A stretch of 64,000 nt of DNA from Eleusine coracana subsp. coracana. Lineage: Eukaryota; Streptophyta; Magnoliopsida; Poales; Poaceae. Below the pieces are notes generated by a model. That model did not search any database. It worked only from the letters and a program-made list of their open reading frames with translations, and was not told where the DNA came from. The translations under genes were made by a program, and so were the position numbers. The stretch spans positions 69,614,403 through 69,678,402 of the forward strand of contig CM064426.1 in NCBI GenBank assembly GCA_032690845.1, in the 5' to 3' direction. Shown one piece after another: positions 22,812 through 33,746 of this stretch. Within the stretch, counting starts at the first letter, position 1, and each line of letters begins with the position of its first letter.

Positions 22812-25800
22812 CTATACCACATTGCTAGAGTCAAGAATATTTAGCTCACTTCTAAGATAGCAAAATCTTTTCTCATCTAAGGGCTTGGTGAATATATCGG
22901 CTAGTTGATCTTTGGTTCGCACATGACTAACTTCTATATCCCCCTTGATAGAATGATCTCTCAAAAAGTGATGGCGAATATCTATATGCTTTGTGCGCGA
23001 ATGCTCAACGGGGTTGTACGCTAGCTTTATGGCACTCTCATTGTCACATAGGAGTGGAACACGGTTCAACTTGTAACCGTAGTCCCTTAGAGTTTGTCTC
23101 ATCCAAAGTAGTTGTGCACAACAACTACCGGCTGCAACATACTCCGCTTCGGCGGTGGAAAGTGCAACGGAATTTTGTTTCTTGGATGACCATGACACTA
23201 GGTACCTACCCAAGAATTGGCATGTCCCGGAGGTGCTCTTTCTATCTACCTTATCCCTGGCATAATCCGCATCGGAATAGCCTAAAAGGTTAAACTTTGA
23301 ACCCTTGGGGTACCAAAGCCCTAGGTTGGGTGTGTGAACCAAATATCTCAAGATTCTTTTAACGGCCACCATGTAACACTCCATAGGAGCGGCTTGAAAA
23401 TGTGCACACTAAAGATGGCAACGAATTCGATTTCGGACGCGCGCCCGCGGGTAAAAACCCATTGGGTACGGTTTTGGGCGCTAGTTTGTGCCCATGGGAA
23501 CAGGCACGGGCAACACTTCAAACCCACGGGTAAAATCTTAATGGGCATGGAAAAGTCTTGCCCGTTACCCGATTGCCCATTTGCCCGAAATAGTATAACT
23601 ATATATTCTCAGATTAGGGTTTCTCCCATCTCACCCTCTCTTCTCTCTTCTCCTGTTCTCCGCCGCCACCTTCTCTTCCCTCTTCTCTCTTCTGTTGTTC
23701 TACGCCTGCCCATCCACATGGGAGCCGTTCCGCCGCACCTCTAGATCTAGGCGCAAAAGCCGTCGCCGCCCCTCCCCTCGCCCCGTGCTTCGTCGCCAGC
23801 CTCCTTCGTCGTCCTCTTCCATGTTGGACGCCGCCTTCCTCCTCTGGTTCGAGATGCAGCCGCCACCATCACCTTCTCTTCTCTCATCTCCTCTTTTCCG
23901 TCTGCCCCATCCATACGGGAGTCGTGCCGCCGCTCCACCAAACCTGAGCACCATGGCCACTGTCGCCCTCCCCTTCTTGAGGAACCGCCGGCCTCCTCCT
24001 CCGTGCTGGCTGCCGCCACCACCAAGTTCCTCCTCCCACGCCAATAGCGGACAAACGGGCATGCCCACGTGTATGTTTTGCCCGCGGGCAACGGGCACGA
24101 ACAAGGTTTTGTGCCTGAAGCTGATATCAGGCGTGGGCGCGGGCTTGACATTTAGCTTGCGGGCGCGGGCATACGGAGCTGGTATCTATAGGCGCCTTTC
24201 CCGTTGCCATCTTTAGTGCACACATACACACACTAAGCATGATATCGGGCCTAGATGTACAAAGATAAAGCAAAGAGCCTATCATGGAGCAGTATACCTT
24301 TTGATCAACAAGCTTATCCTTTTTGTTGAGGTCGATGTGTCCATTTGTTGGCATGGGAGTTTTGATGAGCTTGGTCTTGTCCATGTCAAACTTCTTCAAT
24401 AAATCTTGAGTGTACTTGGCTTGAGATATGAAGGTGCCCTCCTTGAGTTGCTTCACTTGGAAGGCTAGAAAGTATGTCAACTCTCCCATCATGGACATCT
24501 CAAACCTCTTGGTCATTATCTTGCTAAACTCATCACAAAAGTTTTGGTTAGTAGAGCCAAATATAATGTCATCAACACATATTTGGCATACAAAGATATC
24601 ATTGCCAAAACGCTTGGTGAAGAGGGTTGCATCGGCCTTGACAAAACCCTTTTTAACAAGAAAATCCCTAAGGCAATCATACCATGCTCTTGGAGCTTGC
24701 TTAAGCCCATAGAGCGCCTTATGGAGCTTGAAGACATGGTTAGGATACTTTGGGTCTTCAAAGCCCGATGGTTGCTCCACATACACCTCTTCCTTGATTG
24801 GCCCATTGAGGAATGCACTTTTCACGTCCATTTAGTATAACTTGAAATCATGGTGAGTAGCAAAAGCAAGTAATATTCTAATAGATTCAAGCCTTGCTAC
24901 GGGGGCATAGGTTTCATCAAAATCCAAACCTTCTACTTGTGAATACCCCTTTGCCACGAGCCTTGCCTTGTTTCTTGTCACAACACCAACTTCATTTTGT
25001 TTGTTACGGAACACCCATTTGGTGCCACAACATTCTTGTTCCTTGGCCTTTCCTCTAATGTCCACACTTAATTTCTTGTGAAGTTGTTCAAGTCTTCTTG
25101 CATCACCATCACCCAATACGAATCCTCAAGTGCTTGTTCTACCCTAAATGGCTCCATAGAAGAGACAAAAGAGTAATGTTCACAAAAATTTCTAACTCGA
25201 GATCTAGTGATTACCCCCTTGTCAATGTCTCCAAGAATTTGCTCGATGGGGTGATCACGTTGTATACTTTGATGCACTCTTGGGTGTGGAGGATGTGAAC
25301 TTTCTTGACCACCATCTTTATCAACCTCTTGATCATGTCTTTGAGAATCATCACTTGATGCTTGTTCATGATCCCCAACATCTTGATCTTGACCACTTGC
25401 ATGATCAATTTTTTCATTTTCATGATGTTGGTCTTGTCTTGAGGGAGAGGATTGATTTTCAATACTTGATGTTTCTTGTGGTCTCACATCACCTATGGCC
25501 ATCCTTTTTATTGCATTTCTAGGAGCTTCATTATCTACATCATCAATAACAACTTGCTCCTCTTGAGAGCCATTAGATTCATCAAATGTCACGTCACGTG
25601 ATATTTCAACACAACCGGTGGTTTTGTTGAACACACGATAGGCATGAACATTTGACCCATAGCCAAGCAAAAAACCTTCATGAACTTTTGGAGCAAACTT
25701 TGAAGTCTTGGGTTTCTTGTTTAGCATAAAGAATTTGCTCCTAAAAACATGAAAGTAGGAAATATTAGGCTTGTTACCGGTTAGTAGCTCATATGGTGTT

Positions 25801-26880
25801 TTCTTCAAGAGTCGGTGGAGATACAACCGGTTGGAGGCATGGCATGCGGTGTTGACGGCTTCAGCCCAAAAACGGTCGGGCATCTTGTATTCATCAAGCA
25901 TTGTTCTTGCTATCTCAATGAGTGTACGATTCTTTCTTTTGGCTACCCCATTTTGTTGAGGGAAGTAGGGTGCCGAAAATTCATGCTTGATGCCTTCTTC
26001 ATCAAGATACTCCTCAACTTGAGTGTTCTTGAACTCGATGCTGTTGTCACTTCTTATTTTCTTGATCTTGACTTTATATTCATTTTATGCTCTTTTCATG
26101 AATGTCTTGAGCACGTCCTTCACTTCACCTTTATCATGCAAAAAGAACACCTACGTGAAGAGAGAAAAATCATCAACAATTACAAGACCATATTTGTTAC
26201 CACCAATGCTTATATAGGAGACGGGTCCGAAGAGGTCCATGTGTAACATCTCCAATGTCGTTGTGGTGGTCATCACATTCTTGGAGGGGTGTGAAGCTCC
26301 AACTTGTTTTCCCACTTGACATGCACTACAAATTCTATCTTTCTCAAAGCAAACATCGGTTAGTCCTATGATGTGGCCGTACTTTTGGAGTTTGTGAAGA
26401 TTTCTCATACCAACATGGGCAAGCCTTCTATGCCACAACTGCCCCATGTTGGACTTTGCTAATAAGCATGTACCAAGTCTAGCTTCATCCATGGAGAAAT
26501 CCACAACATAAAGCTTTCCTTTAAGCACACCCTTAAAAGCAATCAAGCCATCACTCCTCTTATAGACGGTCACACCATATTCATTGAACAAGCAATCATA
26601 GCCCATTTTACAAAATTGTGAAATGGACAAAAGATTGAATTCAACGTGATCAATGAGCATAACCTTAGAAAGTGAATACGAGGGAGTGAGAGGGACTTCA
26701 CCATAACCTAGTACTTGTCCCATTCCATTGTCACCAAACATGATATATTCGTTGTTGTTATGACTTGGCTCAAATGACTTGAACATCTTTTTGTCTCCGG
26801 TCATATGATTTGTGCATCCACTATCAATCACCCAACTCGACCCTCCGAAGACATAGTCCTACAAAACAAGTTAAGCTTTG
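22812..26880 (-). pseudogene. Element 1 pol: protease, integrase, RT, RNase H (degenerate)
   Basis: Going leftwards: an aspartic protease site (IDSGCTNHM, near 26830), a GAG-pre-integrase motif (WHRRLAHVGM), the HHCC and catalytic part of integrase (ICSACQVGKQ, LEMLHMDLFGP), RT (24127-25116; QICVDDIIFGS carries the catalytic VDD) and RNase H (22812-23384; GYSDADYARD, TKHIDIRHHF). Stops and frameshifts split the frame. A hAT-like element (23410-24215) interrupts it between RT and RNase H. The order protease-integrase-RT-RNase H is diagnostic of Ty1-copia. The remaining RNase H looks well preserved, so the decay is recent or scattered. Confidence 0.88.
23410..24215. mobile_element. Second non-autonomous hAT-like element, in pol of element 1
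   Basis: The TIR TAAAGATGGCAACG pairs with CGTTGCCATCTTTA. A perfect 8-bp duplication GTGCACAC is seen at 23402-23409 and 24216-24223. The 806-bp interior has pyrimidine-rich, GC-rich sequence and no transposase. Its ends and subterminal GCGGGTAAAAACCC motif resemble those of the element at 20805-21542, so the two belong to related families. Confidence 0.9.
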
Positions 26881-27010
26881 TTTTTAGGTACCCAAATTTG
26901 CTTGGGTCCTTTCACATTAGTCACAAGTACTTTGGGCACCCACACACAAGCCTTTGGCATCTTGTTGCGTGGCCCAACATATTTGACAGACACACGACCA
27001 TGCATGTTTC

Positions 27011-29171
27011 TCATAAGCACATATGAAGCATCGAAGTCATGAAAGAGTGGCCCAATATCTTGTTGAGTGAACATGTAGCATTAGGCACATTAGCATGAGA
27101 ATTATTAGCAAAAGAAGAATGATTAGTGTTCATGTTCTTGACTTGCTTCTTTTGATAAGATCCTTTCTTGGTGAACGTAAGGAATTCCTTCCCATTCTTG
27201 TTCTCCCTAGCATTGTGCTTGACACCCTCAATATAACCAATGCCATCCATAAGATGAGGCATTCTAGTGTATGAGTATGCACCTCTTGCATATTTTTCCT
27301 TTTCATTATCAACAACATTTTTCTCATGTTGTATCTTGCTTTCAAGAGCCCTTACTTGCTTGTTAAAATCATCTATCAATTTCACATTAGTAGCACAAGC
27401 ATCAACATCAATATTATAGCACCTATCGCATCCTTTGCTAGTGGAAGCATGAGAGTTATTGGTGGAAGAGGATGTGAAGGTTGAAAGAATTCTATATTGT
27501 TCTTCAAGAGACTTATGAGTCTTTTCCAAATCCGCATATTTCTCTTGAAGCTTATCTTTAGCACTTTTAACATTTTCACAAGTATTCTCAATTTTAGTGA
27601 TAAACAAGGTTAACTCTTTATTTTTTATTTCTTTTAATTTCTAGGAGCTTCTCTAGTTCAAGGTTTCTTTTCTTTTCAAGAATAAGCATGTCTTCTTGTT
27701 TTTCATGAAGCTCCTCTTGTCTATCATTTTCATCCTTTTGTTTATCAAGCAATTGCATAAATTCAAGCATTTTAGGAAGTGAAGCACTTGCAACATCATC
27801 ATCATAATCATCACTACTACTAGTATAAGAGGAATTATTATGTTTATATTTTGATACCTTGGATCCTCTTGCCATAAGGCACTTGTGAGTGTTGTCATCA
27901 TCATCATCACTCAAGCTCCCAAATAAATAAGTATTGGTGGGAGTGACGCCAATGGCAATTGTAGCAATGCCTCCCTCATCGGAGTCGAATTTGGAGGAAG
28001 AAGATGATGAAGAGGATGAGTCATCAGAATTCCATTCTTGACCAATATGAGCTTCACCTCTTCTATGCTTCTTGTACTTCTTGTATTTCTTATGGTGCTT
28101 GTCTTTCTTTCTATTATCTTTGTTCTTCTTCTTTGGATATTCCGCAATAAAATGTCCTTCATCACCACATTCATAGCAAGTCCTTTTTGACTTTCTTGTT
28201 TTGCTCTTGTCAAAGCTTTTCTTCTTGAAACTATCCTTCTTGAGGAATGACTTGAATCTTCTCACAAGTAAAGCCATCTCATCATCACCATCTTCACTAT
28301 TAGAATCAACCACTTTCTTCTTCTTCTTCTCTTGCTTCTCACTTGTGGCATTGAGTGCTACATCACTCTTGTCACCATTTGCTCCCTCAATTTGCTTGAT
28401 CAAGGCATTTATCTTATTGGCTTGATCGTTTTGTTGCTTTTGGGATAGGAGCTTCCCAAGTACGTCATCGGTGGAGAAGGTCTTGAATTTGTCTTTTTCT
28501 CTAATGTTTGAGCAAATGTTGCTATCCCAAGGTCTCAATGCTTGTAGAAGCCTTTTGTTGATGTCCAAGTCGGTTATTCTATCTCCAAGTGCTCTTCTTT
28601 GATTCACAATTCTCATGAGCCTATCATGAACCTCCTTTGGGCCTTCTCCCGGACCCATGATGAAAAGGTTGAATTCATTTTGCAACTATTCAAGCCTTGC
28701 TTCCTTGATGGAGTCAATGCCCTCATAGATAACCTCAAGCTTCCTCCATAGTTGGTTGGCATTCTTGATCCCGGCAACCTTGGCATACTCGGTGGAGCTA
28801 AGTGCGGAGACAATTGAACTAGCCGCCACGGCATTGCGATGAATGTTGACTTGATCCTTGTGAGTCGGATTGTCCCTATTTTCCCATAAGAATCCATTCT
28901 CGGTTATATTTGCAACATGTGGACTCATGGATTCCAAATACATCATCATCTCTCATTTCCAATGATCATAGAATTGACCATCAAAGTAAGGAAGTCTACC
29001 GGGCCCTTGTCCAATGCGATCCTCTTTGAGCTCATCATAGTTATACATGACATTGTTGTAGAGTCTGGGTTGGTCACCATCTCTACCAACTACAACATCT
29101 CCATCATGAGTACCGCTAGCACCATCTTTGATTGGGAGAATGGTGGATGGTTCTTCTCCCGATTTTGACAT
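27011..29171 (-). pseudogene. Element 1 gag (UBN2-like, zinc knuckle, coiled-coil tail), degenerate
   Basis: The frame starts at 29171 (MSKSGEEPSTILP), hits a stop near 28953 and continues in pieces to 27618, followed by a coiled-coil region (27011-27607). The core resembles the gag polypeptide of Ty1-copia elements (NxHRNAVAASSI, RxWDSNIC). A Lys-rich zinc knuckle CYECGDEGHFIAEY has tyrosine where the fourth ligand cysteine is expected (codon at 28137-28139). A long acidic and serine-rich region follows. The coiled-coil extension is typical of Sirevirus gag. Confidence 0.85.
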
Positions 29172-29210
29172 CTTTAATCTACAAGTGGTTAAGCCTTTTA
29201 GAAGATCCTT

Positions 29211-29222
29211 GCTCTAATATCA
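29211..29222 (-). other. Primer-binding site of element 1
   Basis: On the minus strand this reads TGATATTAGAGC, two bases from the LTR end. It is a degenerate match to TGGTATCAGAGC, the site complementary to the 3' end of initiator tRNA-Met used by most plant copia elements. Confidence 0.75.
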
Positions 29223-29224
29223 AT

Positions 29225-29983
29225 TGAAAGTTGCCTAGGGGGGGGGGGGGGGGGTTGAATAGGCAAATCTAAAAATCCTGCAAAATTACACTTAAACAAT
29301 TTAATTAGTTGGACCAGCAGTGCCAGTGGTTGGGATCGGCAGTGCTGATGGCCACTGCCGATGCTGGATCGGCAGTGCCGATGAGAGAACAGAAAGCGAA
29401 TAGAAACTAGGTTTAATTGGTTTCATAGTTACTAAGTGATAGTTGACTACAACAGTGAAGTAAAAGGAACACTATGACAATAGGGAACAACCAAACAAGG
29501 GCTACTCAAGTAGATCTAGTAATTTAATCAAATACAAGAACAAACCTAAGAGATGAGTAAATAAATAACAAGTAATCAAAAAGCATACGAAGACACAAGA
29601 TTTGTTACCGAAGTTCGGTCTCACAAAGAACCCTACATCTCCATTGAGAAGTCCACAAAGGACCGGGTCTCTTTCAACCCTATTCTCACTCAAGCGACCA
29701 TAAAGATCGAGCTTGAGTTCTCTACTAGCAAATCCCTTACGGGATGGGTAATACAAACTTCCCGAGGCATCACCACACAAGTTGGGAGCTCTACGGGCAC
29801 CGCTAACCATCTAGGAGCAAAGCTCTAAGAGTAACAAGCACAAGTCACAAAGATGATTAAATCGAATGCTCAAGAGTGGAGGAGTGCTCTTTTCACTAGA
29901 AACCAATGGCTCACTCAAACCCTAGCTCAAGGAATGAAGCTTGGACTTGGAGAGGGAGAGTGAGGAGAGTGGAGGTCAAAAAT
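29225..29983 (-). repeat. Element 1, 5' LTR, left portion (interrupted by element 2)
   Basis: It is homologous to 17388-18102 of the other LTR and ends exactly where element 2 begins. The rest of the LTR resumes at 49201. It contains a 17-bp G run at 29238-29254. It also has a palindrome-rich block of about 33 nt (29336-29370) that is missing from the 3' LTR. Confidence 0.9.
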
Positions 29984-31540
29984 TGAAGATGCATCTAGGT
30001 CCCCTAGTGGGTTTTGGTGATTAATGACAAAAGATTAAAATTGTACTAACATGCTTATGAAGAAAATGTGTAGATCATCAAAGAAAAGTTAATTACCCAC
30101 TAATGTGAGAAAGTCTATCCCTCAATAAAAGTGAAAGAAAATGGCTCATGGTGGTTCAAGTTTAGCTTTTATGCTATTTGTTTTGAGTCATAGGTATGTC
30201 GAACTATTAAGAGGGGTAAAATTTATCTTGCTAGTAAGGGAAACATTGTGCTCAAGCTCTAAATCAATTCGTTTGAAAACCTAGCGAACAAAGCCTAAGA
30301 ATCAGCCTTTTACCTAGCAATACAGAGAGTGACAGAAGTTCCGTGAGTCCTCTCACGGATGTTCCGTTAGCATCGGGTCCGGCTTTGATGTTAACCCGTG
30401 GGTGACGGAAGTTCCGTCACTGAGCATCGGGTTTCTACCTTCTGCACACCCGAGAGTGACGGAAGTTCCGTCACCCCATGACGGAAGTTCCGTCACCAAG
30501 AACCTCCATGGCTCTCACGGAAGTTCTGTGAGCCTTTTTCCTTGTCAAACCGAGAGTGACGGAAGTTCCGTCACCTTTTGACGGAAGTTCCGTCACAACA
30601 TCTTTTGCTCACTTCCAGTGCTTTACAACGGCTAAATTTGAATTGACGAAAGTTCCATGGGTAACCACGGAAGTTCCCTTAGACCCAGAAAATACTATAA
30701 CGGCTAGTTTTTGAGCTCTCTCTATAAATAGAGTACCCCTTCCCCCGTGGGAAGGGTTGGATTCTTTGCCATTTCACTCACTCTTCAGCTAGAGCTCTCC
30801 CCTCTTACTCCTAGGCTTGTTCTTGAGATTCCAATCCAAGTGAGAGAGATCCAACCACAAAAAGATTGAATCCATCCACTCAAAAACTTGAGCACATCTT
30901 TCCCTCCCCATCAAGATTTGATTTGCTTGTTACTCTTGGAGACTTGGTCTCCTAGACGGCTAGGCGTCGCCCTTGAGCTCCCAACTTTGTGTGGTGAGTC
31001 GGGGACGTTTGTGAAGGTGTGATTCGCCTCCAGAGGAAAATAATCAAGTGGAGAAAGAAATCCAAGCATGATCATTGTGATTGCTTGGCGGGGAAAAGGG
31101 TTGAGAGAGACGCGACCACTTTGTGTGGCTCCTCAACGAGGACGTAGGAACTACTTAGTGTGGTTGCTGAACCTCGGGTTAATTCTTGTGTCTCTCTTTA
31201 CTTTCCCGCTCTTATATTTGTGCTTGCTTATTTCTTTCATATTATTGTGCTTGTATCATTTGTTAATTGTGTAGCTAGTCTTCATTCAAAAATTCTGGGC
31301 TTACATTATATTAGCTTCACTTCTACCAAGCTAGTGTTTCCTTCTCCTTGTTATTCGCGTTGTTCATTGCTTAGAGGAAAGGTAGTGAGAAGTTCTGTCA
31401 CTTGATAGAACATCCGTGGCGACGGAAGTTCCGTCGACCCTGACAAAAGTTCTGTCATTCCTGGTTATTTGATTATCCTTTAGTGCTTTTTTTGGATTAT
31501 TTTTAGATTGCCTATTCACCCCTCCTCTAGGCAACTTTCA
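29984..31540 (+). repeat. Element 2, 5' LTR (1557 bp)
   Basis: It is bounded by TG...CA and carries a cluster of GTGACGGAAGTTCCGTCAC palindromes (about 30330-30680, again 31390-31460). About 35 bp after the cluster lies a TATA box. It is closely similar to 47624-49200; differences include one missing palindrome unit of about 18 nt. Confidence 0.92.
30723..30730 (+). promoter_or_regulatory. TATA box of the element 2 LTR promoter
   Basis: TATAAATA lies just downstream of the palindrome cluster and upstream of a CT-rich leader. The same site is at 48382-48389 in the 3' LTR. The placement suggests that the palindromes act as an upstream control region. This is inference. Confidence 0.7.
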
Positions 31541-31542
31541 AT

Positions 31543-31554
31543 TGGTATTAGAGT
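31543..31554 (+). other. Primer-binding site of element 2
   Basis: TGGTATTAGAGT, two bases after the LTR, is a near match to the initiator tRNA-Met primer site TGGTATCAGAGC. Confidence 0.85.
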
Positions 31555-31594
31555 TTGAATTTTCTACAAGGCTTAAAAGCTTGAAGATTAAAAG

Positions 31595-33601
31595 ATGTCG
31601 AAGCCGGGAGAAGGTGACAAGCCTCAAGATCTTACTTCAACAAGTAAGGGAAATGAGTTGCATGCATCCATCCCCTTCAATTATGCTGATGTGGCAAATA
31701 TCCATGGAAGTGGAAGTGGAAGATTGCCTTACTTTGTAGGCAAGGATTTCAGTTGGTACAAGCATCCATGAAGATGTACCTCATATCAATTGGTCCACCA
31801 ATTTGGGAAATTGTGGAGAAAGGATACACCTTGAAAGACAAGGACAATCCTACAACTATGGACCAACTCAACATACATCGCAATGCTCAAGCGGTGTTGG
31901 CCATTCTCTCTTCCTTGAATCCTAAGGAATATTCAAGAGTTGCCGGAATTGAGAATGCCCGGAAAATGTGGAAGAAGCTTATATGTGCCCATGAGGTAGT
32001 GGATGTTGTTATGAAGTCAACACTTCAAGTTCTCAAGAATCAATTCAACTTCTTCGTGATGAATAAGGGAGAAGAGCCTCAACAAACTCATGATAGGCTC
32101 ATGGACATTTTAAATGAGAGAAGATCCTATGGTGACAACATCAAAGATGAGGAAGTCAACTATAATATCCTCATGCCTCTTAGGATGTGGAACTCCACAC
32201 TTTGCACCATTATTGAAGAGAAGGATGGTTTCGAGAGCTTCACAACGGATGAAGTCATTGGAAGAATAAATGCCCACAAGAGTCGTGATGACCCGGGCAA
32301 AAGAGTGAATGTGCTCTTAGGAGAAGAGAGCACAAGCAAGAAGGACTTGGCGCTCAAAGCAAGGAAGACTCAGGATGATGATGATGAAGATGAAGAGAAT
32401 GATGATGAAGAAGAAGATGATGAAGAATTTGCCTTATTTCTCAAGAAATTTGGCAAATACATGATCAAGAATGGTTTCACCAAAAGAAGCTTTGACAAGG
32501 CAAAAGCTAGAAGAACAAATAGAAGATGCTATGAGTGTCATAAACAAGGACACATGATGGCCGATTGTCCAAGATTGAATGGAAAGGGCAAGAAAAATGA
32601 AAAGTACAACAATAAGACAAAGCCCTACAAGAAGCCATACAACAAGGGACATGCTCACATTGGCCAAGAGTACATCTCCGATGATGATGATGAAGATGAT
32701 GAAGGTGGTATTGCTAATATCTCCATTGGCCTGCCCCCAGCCAAAAGCCACTCTTCAACAACCTCACCGATGATGAAGATGATGCCCCTCGTTGCTTCAT
32801 GGCCAAGGAAAGAAAGGTAGCTCCTCACACCGATTTCAATCCTTCTATTGTAGCGATGAAGAGGAGGATTTGGTCCCCTCTATGCATGAAATGGTAAAAA
32901 TGCTAGATAAGCTACAAAGGGAGTTGGACAATCAAGAGAGGATCATTGATAGGCAAGAAGAGTTGCTTGATGAAGAGAAAAGCAAGAATCTAGAGCTCAC
33001 CAATCAACTAGAGCAAGAAAAGGAGAAGAACAAGACCTTGACCAAAGAACTTCCAAAAGTCAATGAGTCAAGTGAGTCAAGCACCTCAACCTCCAAGAAA
33101 TATCAAGAGAGGTGCAATGTCTTGCAAGAGGAGAACAAGGCTTTAGCTAAGGCCATTGAAGATCTCAAGACAAAATCACAATCATTGTTAAAGAAGCTTG
33201 AATCCTCATAAGCTTGAACAAGCAAGGGTTATGGAAGGTGCCACAACATTGATGTTGATATGATTGCCAAGCAAGATGCAATCATTGAGAAGCTAACCAA
33301 CCAAGTCAATGAGCTCAAGAAGAAAGCTCAAGTGGAGACTACAACAAGAATAGTTGGTGAACCAAGAGCTTCTCATGACAAGAGAGGATTGGGGTACAAC
33401 AATGGTGTACCCAAAAGAAGGCACAACAAGAATATCAACTTTGTGCATGAAAGCAAGGGAAAGCAAGTGGTGCAAGAAAACACTATCAAGCCCAAGAATG
33501 CTTCCCAAGTCAACAAGAACATGAACACCCCTACCATATCCTTTAATGATTTTGATGCCTCTTATGTGCTAACCCGTAGCTTATGGCAGAGTGGTTGCTA
33601 A
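31595..33601 (+). pseudogene. Element 2 gag (UBN2-like, zinc knuckle, coiled coil), frameshifted
   Basis: ATG 31595 (MSKPGEGDKPQD) opens the frame, which shifts near 31750. The main part (31753-32820) has the copia gag core (NIHRNAQAVLAIL) and an intact CX2CX4HX4C knuckle CYECHKQGHMMADC, with acidic runs on both sides. A coiled-coil tail continues in another frame at 32792-33211 and 33260-33601. It is homologous to the gag of element 1. Confidence 0.85.
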
Positions 33602-33746
33602 GTTTGTTGGGCCACATGATGCAAGGTGGAAGCCTTGTGTGTGGGTGCCCAAGGTTCTTGTGTCTAGTGTTAAGGGACCCAAACCAACTTGGGCGCCTAA
33701 AACACGTGCTTGATTTCCTTTGTAGGAATACTCCTCCGGTGGGGCA

